The position numbers and the translations under genes were made by a program. A DNA stretch of 46,082 bases from positions 1 to 46,082 of the forward strand of contig NZ_JASEEQ010000021.1 in the NCBI RefSeq assembly GCF_030019515.1, in the 5' to 3' direction. Source of the DNA: Nocardioides sp. (lineage in GTDB: Bacteria > Actinomycetota > Actinomycetes > Propionibacteriales > Nocardioidaceae). Shown piece by piece: positions 16,346 to 23,842 of the stretch. The notes below the pieces were generated by a model, which was given only the letters and a program-made list of their open reading frames with translations, searched no databases and was not told where the DNA came from. Numbering within the stretch: the first letter of the stretch is position 1; the number at the start of each line of letters is the position of its first letter.

Positions 16346-16810
16346 GTGGACAGTGAATACACCGAGCACCCCGGTATCTTGATCGAAGATCTGGAGATCG
16401 GCATGAGCGTGGTCACGGAAAAGACCATAGGTGAGAGTGACGTCTATCTTTTCTCGGGGATCACTGGTGACTTCTCCGCCAACCACATCAATGAGCGGTA
16501 CATGCAGGCGACCCACTACGGGCACCGGCTGGCACAAGCGGCGCTCATGGTCGGTCTGACGTCTGGTGCCGGAGCGGTCTTCAGCGCCAAGTACCGGATG
16601 CATGCCGTTTCGCTGGGATACGACCGCCTCCGGTTCATCGCGCCCGTCTTCATCGGTGACACCATCCGAGTGTCCTACACGCTGGATCGCCTGGATGTTC
16701 CCAAGTCGAGGGCGTACATGGCGCTGGAGCTGGCGAACCAAGAGGGCACGGTCGTGATGGTGGGGCACCACCTGCTGAAGGTGCTTCCGTACGATCCCTC
16801 GGGGCGTTGA
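16346..16810 (+). CDS. MaoC-like (R)-specific enoyl-CoA hydratase/dehydratase
   Basis: 154 aa hot-dog protein. The signature FSGITGDFSANH gives D42 and H47, the catalytic pair; YGHRLAQAALMVGLTSG is the following helix. It differs clearly from the MaoC protein at 5683, so the island has two hydratases of this class. GTG 16346 follows GAGGAG by six bases. Its stop overlaps the ATG of the ligase gene by one base. A role in hydrating the enoyl-CoA released after phosphate removal would fit the operon, as inference. Confidence 0.88.
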   Translation: MDSEYTEHPGILIEDLEIGMSVVTEKTIGESDVYLFSGITGDFSANHINERYMQATHYGHRLAQAALMVGLTSGAGAVFSAKYRMHAVSLGYDRLRFIAPVFIGDTIRVSYTLDRLDVPKSRAYMALELANQEGTVVMVGHHLLKVLPYDPSGR

Positions 16811-18411
16811 TGATCACGTTCACCGAGAACACCGGCTATGCCACTGACTTCGGGATGCGCCTGTTCCCGGACCGCGTGGCCCTGATCCAGGAGGACCTCG
16901 AGCTGAGCTACGGCGCGCTCGACGAGCGGTCGAACCAGATCGCCAACGGCCTCCTGGATCGCGGTGTGAGGAAAGGTGATGCTGTCTTTCTTCTCTACGA
17001 CAACGATGTGCGCTTCGTCGAAGCAATCCTGGGAGTCATGCGCATCGGCGCCGTCGCGGTGCCCGCGAACAACAAGCAGTCGGACGAGCGGATCGTTGAC
17101 ATGGTCAGCGACTCAGGTTCGAAGGTCTTGCTGGCCGGCCCTTCCTTTGCCGCGAAGGTGGCCGAGCTGCGTCCACGTCTGGCCTGCGAGAGCGTGTTCG
17201 CCATCGGTGCTGAGGACGAGGGTGAGGACCTGAACGCGTGGATGGCAGCGTCCTCCTCGGCCCGCCCCCAGGTCTCCGTCACGGGCGACGACCTCTGTAT
17301 GCTCCCCTACACGTCTGGATCGACCGGTCGCCCCAAGGGCGTGATGATCCGGCACCGGAACTGGCTGTGGAACACCGACCTCATGCGGCGCGTCATGATG
17401 CTTCGCCCGGATGACCGCGCCCTCTGTGCCAATCCCCTGTTCCACGCCAATGCCCTGTCGCTCGGCATCTTCCCGTCGCTGTTGGCCGGTGGATCCGCCG
17501 TCGTCCTCCCGAGGTTCGACCCCACCGACGTGGTTCGAGCGATCGAGAAGTGGGGCTGCACGTTCATGACTGGCGTGCCGACCATGTACCGCATGCTCGT
17601 CGACCAGCCCGGGCTGAAACCGAGCGGCACGAGGTCGATGAGGTTTCTGATCTGTGGGTCGGCTCCCATGACGAAGGGCTTGTTGGCGGACCTGGACGCC
17701 GCATTTCCGGGAGTCACCCTCGTCGAGGGCTACGGGTTGACCGAGGGTGGACCCTCGATCAGCTTCCTGCCGCGTTTCGGCGCGCGCCGCATGGGCAGTG
17801 TCGGACTGCCGATGCCGGAGGTCGAGGTCAAGCTCCTGGACTCCAGCGGACAGGAAGTGGACGTTGACACTCCGGGCGAGCTGTGGACGCGCAACCCAGG
17901 TGTTGCCGCGGGCTACCACGGCCTTCCAGCCGAGACATCCGAGCGGTTCCGTGACGGATGGCTGCGAACCGGAGACATGTTGCGCAGGGACTCAGATGGC
18001 TATTTGTACTACTGCGGCCGCGCGGACGAGCGCATGAACGTCGCCGGTGAGCACGCCTTCCCGGCGGAGGTGGAGGCCGTCCTGCTCCAGCACCCCCAGA
18101 TCCGCGACGTCGTCGTCACGTCCTGTCCGCACGCCTTGAAGAACGAGGTGCCGGTCGCCCACGTCGTGCCCGCGGCAGGCGCAGTTCTGGACCCCAAGGA
18201 GGTCCGGGACTTCTTCTGTGCGCGTGCCCCTCGCTACGCGCAGCCGCGCGGGTTGATCCTGTGGGACGCCCTACCGGTCAGCCCCACTGGCAAGACCGAC
18301 CGCGCCACGCTGAGCAGAGCCGCGGCCGAAGCGTTCGACTTCGGACGGGTCCCCCAGACGGGTTCCAGTGTGGGGGCCGACATACTTGACGTCCGTACGA
18401 ACGTACGTTAG
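16810..18411 (+). CDS. acyl-CoA synthetase (AMP-forming)
   Basis: 533 aa adenylate-forming ligase. The ATP-binding motif YTSGSTGRPKGV is at 167-178; YGLTEGG is near 315; WLRTGDMLRRDSDGYLYY and GRADERM form the hinge region; SPTGKTDR near 495 holds the catalytic lysine. After the hinge, NVAGEHAFPAEVE has His where most relatives have Asn. It joins a free carboxylic acid to CoA at the cost of ATP to AMP, the entry step of the pathway. It starts with ATG 16810 (a TTG at 16807 is in frame). Its last five codons and the TAG stop are operator E, so coding and regulatory sequence are shared. It is the last gene of the operon beginning at 11642. Confidence 0.9.
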   Translation: MITFTENTGYATDFGMRLFPDRVALIQEDLELSYGALDERSNQIANGLLDRGVRKGDAVFLLYDNDVRFVEAILGVMRIGAVAVPANNKQSDERIVDMVSDSGSKVLLAGPSFAAKVAELRPRLACESVFAIGAEDEGEDLNAWMAASSSARPQVSVTGDDLCMLPYTSGSTGRPKGVMIRHRNWLWNTDLMRRVMMLRPDDRALCANPLFHANALSLGIFPSLLAGGSAVVLPRFDPTDVVRAIEKWGCTFMTGVPTMYRMLVDQPGLKPSGTRSMRFLICGSAPMTKGLLADLDAAFPGVTLVEGYGLTEGGPSISFLPRFGARRMGSVGLPMPEVEVKLLDSSGQEVDVDTPGELWTRNPGVAAGYHGLPAETSERFRDGWLRTGDMLRRDSDGYLYYCGRADERMNVAGEHAFPAEVEAVLLQHPQIRDVVVTSCPHALKNEVPVAHVVPAAGAVLDPKEVRDFFCARAPRYAQPRGLILWDALPVSPTGKTDRATLSRAAAEAFDFGRVPQTGSSVGADILDVRTNVR

Positions 18412-18414
18412 GCT
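18386..18414 (+). promoter_or_regulatory. predicted leaderless promoter of the carboxyltransferase operon
   Basis: TTGACG (18386-18391), a 17-base spacer, TAGGCT (18409-18414). The start point is expected at 18420-18421, which is the ATG itself, and no ribosome site precedes that ATG. Operator E fills most of the spacer and supplies the TAG of the -10. The promoter lies inside the end of the ligase gene. Confidence 0.65.
18397..18411 (+). promoter_or_regulatory. operator E (exact 15-base palindromic site)
   Basis: ACGAACGTACGTTAG, identical to sites C and D. The final TAG is at the same time the stop codon of the ligase and the first half of the -10 box. A repressor here would compete directly with RNA polymerase, unlike at sites C and D, which lie after the start point. 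Confidence 0.75.
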
Positions 18415-18420
18415 CCCCAC

Positions 18421-19896
18421 ATGAGCGGTTCACCTGTCGCTGTCTTGGCTTCCGAAGAGACAAGCCTGGCCCTGAGCAGAGCCGAGCAACTGAGTGACCC
18501 TGGCGCGTTTCACGAGTTGTTCCCCCTCCGCAGGCGCCCCAACTACGCGCCCGGCGCGAGTCGCGCCGACGGCGATGGGGTCGTGGTCGGGGTCGGCATG
18601 ATCCAGGGTCGCCGGGCGATGATCATCAGTCATGACTTCGCGCATCTCGGCGGGTCGATCGGCGCCACGTTCGCCTCGAAGATCGCTCGCGCGCAGGAGA
18701 TGGCGATCTCCACCGGCTATCCCATCGTCTACCTGAACGACTCGGGCGGTGCCAGGATCCAGGAGGGCATCGAGGCCCTGCATGGATGCGGTGAGATCTT
18801 CGCGCGCAACGTGCTCGCGCAGGACCGAGTGCCGCAGATCTCGGTGATCTTGGGGCCGTGCGCCGGCGCAGCGGCTTACTCACCCGCGCTCACCGACTGG
18901 ACGATCATGCTCCGCGGCCGAGGTCAGATGTTTTTGACCGGTCCGGACATCGTCAAGGCGGCCACCGGCGAGACCGTCACCTCGGAGGAGATCGGCGGCG
19001 CCCTCCTCCACACCCGCGAAAGCGGGGTGGCCCATTTCGATGTCGGCGACGAGGGCGAGGCCTTCGCTCTGGTGCGAAGGCTTCTGGGGTACTGGCCCAG
19101 CACGTGCGCAGGCGAGCTGCCGCGAGCCCCGTCGCTCGACCCGCCCCTTGATGCGGAGGCGCTCCTGCCGGGCGTCGTGCCCGCCGCGCCGGGTCTCGCC
19201 TTCGACATGAATGACGTCCTGCTGGGCATTCTGGATGCAGATTCGTGGCAGCCCCTGATGTCCCGCTACGGACGGAGCGCGTTGTGCGGGTTCGGCCGTC
19301 TTGACGGAGTGCCCGTGGGAGTCGTGGCGTCGCAGCCGCGCTACAAGGGCGGGATCCTGGACTTCGATTCGTCGCAGAAGGTGGCACGCTTCGTCAATTT
19401 CTGCGGCCGATTCGGACTGCCCATCGTGACGTTCGTCGATGTGCCGGGATTCATGCCTGGATCGACCGAGGAACGCCGTGGCGTAATCACCGCTGGAGCG
19501 CAGGTTCTCGCTGCCTATGTCAGGGCCGACGTCCCGAAGCTGACCACCATCGTGCGCAAGGCCTACGGCGGCTCGTACATCGCGCTGGGCTCCCGCTCGC
19601 TCGGTGCGGACCTGACGTGGGCCTGGCGGGGAGCCGAGGTCGCCGTCATGGGTCCCTCGGCTGCGGTTGGCCTGCTGAACCGGCGCCAGCTCCGTGACTC
19701 GGAGAATCCCGAGAAGCTGCGTGCCGAGATGACCGAACGCTACCGCCACGAGGTCACCCGGCCATGCCTCGCTGCAGCCCACGGAATCATTGACGACGTT
19801 ATCGATGCGCACGAGACGAGAACGCGGTTGATCGCCGGGCTGCAGATGTTGATGAACCCAGCGAGAATGCACACCGCAAATCAGGAGGCACGATGA
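18421..19896 (+). CDS. acyl-CoA carboxylase carboxyltransferase subunit
   Basis: 491 aa, somewhat shorter than typical PccB/MccB. Both crotonase-like halves are present. N-half: NDSGGARIQEGI and GPCAGAAAYSPALTD (oxyanion loop; usual form GPCAGGAVYSPA). C-half: FVDVPGFMPGSTEERRGVI, then KAYGGSYIALGSRSLGAD (second oxyanion loop). It transfers carboxyl from biotin to an acyl-CoA alpha carbon (propionyl type) or gamma carbon (methylcrotonyl/geranyl type); the type cannot be told here. No biotin carboxylase is near; the 70-aa carrier at 269-481 is the only biotinyl protein seen. It begins at a probably leaderless ATG and overlaps the ketosynthase gene by four bases. Confidence 0.88.
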   Translation: MSGSPVAVLASEETSLALSRAEQLSDPGAFHELFPLRRRPNYAPGASRADGDGVVVGVGMIQGRRAMIISHDFAHLGGSIGATFASKIARAQEMAISTGYPIVYLNDSGGARIQEGIEALHGCGEIFARNVLAQDRVPQISVILGPCAGAAAYSPALTDWTIMLRGRGQMFLTGPDIVKAATGETVTSEEIGGALLHTRESGVAHFDVGDEGEAFALVRRLLGYWPSTCAGELPRAPSLDPPLDAEALLPGVVPAAPGLAFDMNDVLLGILDADSWQPLMSRYGRSALCGFGRLDGVPVGVVASQPRYKGGILDFDSSQKVARFVNFCGRFGLPIVTFVDVPGFMPGSTEERRGVITAGAQVLAAYVRADVPKLTTIVRKAYGGSYIALGSRSLGADLTWAWRGAEVAVMGPSAAVGLLNRRQLRDSENPEKLRAEMTERYRHEVTRPCLAAAHGIIDDVIDAHETRTRLIAGLQMLMNPARMHTANQEAR

Positions 19897-21140
19897 AGGA
19901 CGTTGTTATCTCGGGGACAGGAATTGTCTCCTCGCTGGGCCTGGAACGGGGCGAATACCGAGACAACATGCTGGTCGGCAAGCTCGCCATCGATCCCGCG
20001 CCATGGGCTGACCCAGAGTCGCCCACCGCGTGGATCTCGCGAGTCCACGGTTTCAACGCGGGTGACTGGATGGAGCCCCACGTCGAGGACGGAACCGACC
20101 TCTACTCCCAGTTCCTGATCGCCGCTGCCGTCCAGGCGGTGGCAGATGCCGGCATCGAGGAACCCGACCCGATGCGCACGGCGGTGGTCATGGGAACGAG
20201 CATGGCGGGAGTCAAGACACTGACGGGCGCCCAGGCCAAGTTCGAGCAGGAGGGGCCGTCGGCGGTGCCTAGGAAGGTTCACATCCAGGCTTGGGCGAAC
20301 ATGGCGGCCGGGCAGGTCGCCATGCGTTGGCAGCTCCACGGCCCGCTGCTGAGCGTGTGCACCGCATGCGCCTCGTCGCTGGACGCGATCGGGATCGCTG
20401 CGCGCATGATCGAGTCCGGGATGGCGGACGTGGCGATCGCCGGAGGGGCCGACACGGGCCTGCTGCCCATCCTCTACCACAGTCAGGTGGCGTACGGGAT
20501 GGCCTCTGCGACCGCGATTCCTGAGCAGGTCAGTCGGCCCTTCGATGTCGACCGGGTGGGACTGCTCGAGGGAGAGGGTGCCGGGGTGGTCGTGCTCGAG
20601 AGCCGGAAGAGTGCGCGTTCGCGTGGTATGACCCCCCGGGCCAGCGTTCGTGGCTATGCCTCACTTGCCGACAGCTACCACCCCTCCTCACCGGAGCCCA
20701 CCGGCAAGTGGGAGGCCCTTGCCATGCGGCGTGCCATCGAAGAGGCAGACCTCCCGGAGGGCGCGAGCTCAGTGGATGCGCTCGTCGCGCACGCTACGGG
20801 CACTCAAGCAGGCGACAGCGCCGAGATCTCCGCGATCAACGACGTCTTCGCATCCGATGGATCAGCACCACCGCTGGTCACGTCCATCAAGGGCCATATC
20901 GGGCACACGGCCGGCGCCGCCGGTGTCATGGCCCTCATCGCCGCTCTGGAATCGGCCGAGGTGGGCAAATTCATGCCTACGGTCGGTTGCAAGAGCGTCG
21001 ACCCGGCTGCCCGCTTCCCGATCGTCACGGGTGCTGCCGCGGACGTGGAGATCGGCACTCTCCAGGTGAACTCCTTCGGCTTCGGCGGCCAGGATGCCTC
21101 CATGGTGCTCACTCGTCCGGTCGGAGAAGGTGCGGAGTGA
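19893..21140 (+). CDS. beta-ketoacyl synthase (FabF/KAS II-like)
   Basis: 415 aa thiolase-fold condensing enzyme. The full Cys-His-His triad is visible: C159 in CTACASS, H300 in HATGT and H338 in GHTAGAAG, with K333 in SIKG. SRPFDVDRVGLLEGEGAG and NSFGFGGQDAS are the other family blocks. FabF enzymes condense an acyl group with malonyl-ACP. No acyl carrier protein gene is near, and the flanking genes are a carboxyltransferase (which could make a malonyl-type CoA) and a 3-hydroxyacyl-CoA-dehydrogenase-like SDR. This makes a chain-building step, or a condensing enzyme working on CoA esters, the open question. It is tightly coupled on both sides (four-base and one-base overlaps). Confidence 0.9.
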   Translation: MKDVVISGTGIVSSLGLERGEYRDNMLVGKLAIDPAPWADPESPTAWISRVHGFNAGDWMEPHVEDGTDLYSQFLIAAAVQAVADAGIEEPDPMRTAVVMGTSMAGVKTLTGAQAKFEQEGPSAVPRKVHIQAWANMAAGQVAMRWQLHGPLLSVCTACASSLDAIGIAARMIESGMADVAIAGGADTGLLPILYHSQVAYGMASATAIPEQVSRPFDVDRVGLLEGEGAGVVVLESRKSARSRGMTPRASVRGYASLADSYHPSSPEPTGKWEALAMRRAIEEADLPEGASSVDALVAHATGTQAGDSAEISAINDVFASDGSAPPLVTSIKGHIGHTAGAAGVMALIAALESAEVGKFMPTVGCKSVDPAARFPIVTGAAADVEIGTLQVNSFGFGGQDASMVLTRPVGEGAE

Positions 21141-22045
21141 TGCTGGCAGGCCGGGTGGCGGTGGTCACCGGGGCTGGTCGGGGCATCGGGTGCGGCCACG
21201 CGCTGGAGCTCGCCAGGCAGGGTGCTCGCGTGGTGGTCAACGACCTCGGTTTCGCTCGGGACGGCACTGGGGCGCCGGATCCTGCCGTGGCCGAGGCCGT
21301 CGTCGAGGAGATTCGCGCCGCCGGCGGCCAGGCCGTCTCCGTCGTCGCGGATGCAGCCGACGGTGAGGGCGCCCGGTCGATCATCGACGCGGCGGTCGAC
21401 ACCTTCGGACGTCTCGACGTCGTCGTGAACAATGCTGGCGTGTTGAGGGACCGCATGATGGTCAACCTCCTGCTGGAGGACTGGGATGCGGTGATTCGTG
21501 GACACCTGCGGTCCACCTTCGCCGTCTCTCAAGCCGCGGCGGTCCATTGGCGGGCTCAAGCCAAGGCGGGCGAGCCGACCGATGCGCGGATCATCAACAC
21601 CTCGTCCCCTTCTGGCTTGTACGGGAACGTCGGCCAGGCGAACTATGGGGCGGCGAAGGCCGGGATCGCCGCGTTCACGGTCATCTCCGCGATGGAGCTC
21701 CAGCGGTACGGCGTCACCGTCAACGCCATCGCACCCATCGCTCGCACCCGGATGACCGACGATCTCGGCATCGACCTCTCGCCCGCGGAGGGCGAGTTCG
21801 ATGTGTACAACCCGGACAACGTAGCGCCGCTCATCGCCTGGCTTGCCAGCTCGGAGTCCGGCGCAGTGACTGGGCGCGTGTTCAACATCGTTGGCGGGAA
21901 GATCAGCCTGGCGATCGGCTGGCAGGCCGGTCCTGAAACCGATGTGGGCGCTCGCTGGGAAGCCTCCGAGATCGGTCCTGCAGTCGAACATCTTCTTGCC
22001 GCGATGACCAACGACGTCAGCGACGGTTACAGGATCGATCCTTGA
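21140..22045 (+). CDS. SDR, 3-hydroxyacyl-CoA dehydrogenase-like (MFE-2/HSD17B4 type)
   Basis: 301 aa. TGAGRGIG (10-17), VVVNDLG (31-37), NNAG (97-100), catalytic S155/S156, Y169 and K173 (YGAAK). The VNDLG...DG(T/S)G arrangement after the cofactor loop and the NVGQANYGAAKAG block are those of the dehydrogenase domain of peroxisomal multifunctional enzyme type 2. Those act on (R)-3-hydroxyacyl-CoA, the product of MaoC-type hydratases, of which the island has two. The long tail (IGWQAGPE onward) is usual for this group. ATG 21140 overlaps the ketosynthase stop (GTG 21137 also possible). It is the last intact gene of the island. Confidence 0.86.
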   Translation: MLAGRVAVVTGAGRGIGCGHALELARQGARVVVNDLGFARDGTGAPDPAVAEAVVEEIRAAGGQAVSVVADAADGEGARSIIDAAVDTFGRLDVVVNNAGVLRDRMMVNLLLEDWDAVIRGHLRSTFAVSQAAAVHWRAQAKAGEPTDARIINTSSPSGLYGNVGQANYGAAKAGIAAFTVISAMELQRYGVTVNAIAPIARTRMTDDLGIDLSPAEGEFDVYNPDNVAPLIAWLASSESGAVTGRVFNIVGGKISLAIGWQAGPETDVGARWEASEIGPAVEHLLAAMTNDVSDGYRIDP

Positions 22046-22349
22046 AGCGGGACCAGTGTCCGCGACGGAGTTCCACCGCCGACCTCGGGCCTTCGAAACC
22101 TTCCGGTTCAGTGAAGCTGTAGAAGTCCGCCGCTGGGCGGAGGCTGCGCTACCCCCTCGTTTGACGTTGCATGGTCGTCGTCTACTCGTCTCACGATTGA
22201 TCACGCACGGGAGACCTGTCGCTTACGTCTCGCAGCAACGCTATCTCCCGGCAGTGCTCGCACTGTTTGGATGGCCGGTCCCGGCGCTAAGAGAGCGAGC
22301 TCGGCCGACCGTTCCTTCGCCTCACCACTGTCCCCGCCAGACTTCACCC
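22046..22349. other. gap without a recognisable gene
   Basis: A reading frame is open through this stretch from 22056, but its product resembles nothing I know and lacks actinobacterial codon bias. It probably once held the promoter and first codons of the broken TetR gene that follows. I see no operator copy here. Confidence 0.4.
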
Positions 22350-22911
22350 GACATCCACGAACGGGTGCTGAGCTTACGATATGAGGCGGCCCCCCTGAGT
22401 GTTGCGCTGGACCTCTTCGTGCGTCTCGGTTATCACGGAATCAGCGTCCGCGCTATCGCCGCCGAGGCCGGCATGACCGTGCCTGGCCTCTCCTACAACT
22501 TCGCGAACAAGCGGGGAATCCTCACCGAGCTGTTCACACTCTCGAACCACGAGCTCACCCGCCGCTCCGAGGCAGCACTGGCAGCAGCCGGACCGAACCC
22601 CGCACCCGCTTCGCGGCACTGATCCGATGCATGTTCATGCACCTGACGCACATGCAGAGGTTCGCTCAACTGGCTCGGGAGATCGACTCCTTGAACGACA
22701 CGCGCGACCCAAGCACGTGGAACTGCGTGACCGCTCCCAGCGGCTGCTCACTGAGGTGATCGCGGCACAGACACTCGGCGACTTTGGTCCTGGAGATCCG
22801 CACGAGACCGCGAGAGCCTGCTCTCCCCGTGCAACGGAGTTGCTGCAGACGATGTGCGAGGGCGGCGGCATGGCGAACGTGACAATCCTCGAGTGCCTGA
22901 GTTGCGCACGG
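22350..22911 (+). pseudogene. broken TetR-family regulator gene
   Basis: A TetR helix-turn-helix is readable from about 22395 (ALDLFVRLGYHGISVRAIAA then EAGMTVPGLSYNFANKRGIL), ending at a stop at 22620-22622. The C-terminal domain continues in other frames: FAALIRCMFMHLTHMQRFAQ in the next frame from about 22605, then RSQRLLTEVIAAQTLGDFGP in a third frame from about 22720. At least two frameshifts are therefore needed to read it. The helix-turn-helix N-terminal side also looks disturbed. It is either a decayed gene or a locally poor stretch of sequence; the neighbours are broken too, which is discussed in the findings. The intact protein would have been about 190 aa. Confidence 0.75.
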
Positions 22912-23067
22912 TGATGTGGCGTTGCGTGTTCGCATTCCCCTACAGCAAACTCGTCGACGCGGCACCGTGACGAACGTGAGGCCGAACGACGCCTCGAGGC
23001 GGGCTTCCACACCATGGACATGGGTGGCGGTCGAGTGCTCGCCGGGTCTTCAGACGGTCTGGCATGA
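22912..23067 (+). pseudogene. 3-prime remnant of an unidentified gene
   Basis: Two short coding-like pieces in different frames, WRCVFAFPYSKLVDAAP up to a TGA at about 22970 and then DEREAERRLEAGFHTM to a stop at 23065-23067. The last stop makes an ATGA overlap with the enoyl-CoA hydratase start at 23064, which suggests a real upstream gene of the same operon. The ending has a faint look of HpcH/HpaI-type aldolase C-termini, but I do not trust that. The beginning cannot be found. Confidence 0.4.
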
Positions 23068-23827
23068 CGCAGTTGGTGAACTATGCCGTCGCCGACGGCG
23101 TCGCGCACATCGACCTCAACCGTCCGGACGTGGCGAATGCCCTCGATCGCGAGCTGGCTCAGGCGCTGCGCGCCTCCGCGGGGCGGGTAGCCGCCGACGA
23201 GGGCGCCCGCGTGGTCCTCGTCACCGGTGCGGGCGAGCGGTTCTGTGCGGGAGGTGACGTCCGCTACTTCGACGCGGCACCAGATCCCGCTGCGTACATC
23301 CACTTGCTCGCGACCGAGGCAAACGCCGGAATCCGAGCGTTGGCCGGTCTCCCCAAGCCAGTGGTCGCCGGCGTCCACGGCGCGGTGGCCGTTGCGGGTC
23401 TCGCGATCATGCTCAGTTGCGACCTGATCGTTGCCGAGCCCGGCACGAAGTTCTCGTTCGCGTACCCAACATCGGGCCTACACCCGACTGCGGCGTGTCC
23501 TGGCTACTGCCGCGCGCAATGGGCCAACAGCGGGCGCTCTCGTTCGCCCTCGGTGGCCGCGCACTGTCTGCTGAGGAGGCGCTGGCATCAGGCTTGGTCA
23601 CGGAGATCGCTGATGACGTGATGGTGCGGTCGCGCAAGCTGGCCGGAGTAATCGCTGCAGGACCCGCGAAAGCGCTGGGCCGAACACGCAGGCTACTGCG
23701 CGCCAACTGGGACGTTGATCGCGTGGCCGTTGGCGCTGCAGAGGCGCGCGTCATCCGCGAGGTGGTGCAGGGCGAGGAAGCGCGGCTCGCTCGACGAGCA
23801 CGAACCGCCTCCAGCCAACCTTCATGA
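23064..23827 (+). pseudogene. frameshifted enoyl-CoA hydratase/isomerase gene
   Basis: The first frame reads a good crotonase N-terminus (GERFCAGGDVRYF, then GVHGAVAVAGLAIMLSCDLIVAE and KFSFAYP) up to about 23466. The rest continues one frame away: NIGPTPDCGVSWLLPRAMG, then GGRALSAEEALASGLV, ending at 23827. One missing base near 23466-23470, in the run around TACCCAAC, explains the break. Repaired, it would be a normal protein of about 255 aa with the PD-type isomerase loop seen in the other crotonases of the island. As written, the product lacks the C-terminal third. Confidence 0.8.
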
Positions 23828-23842
23828 GGAGTTGACCGGGGT

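Noticed and set aside
22056..22349. Coding start of the TetR gene at 22056
   Set aside because: The translated stretch has no TetR features and poor codon bias; the helix-turn-helix only begins near 22395.
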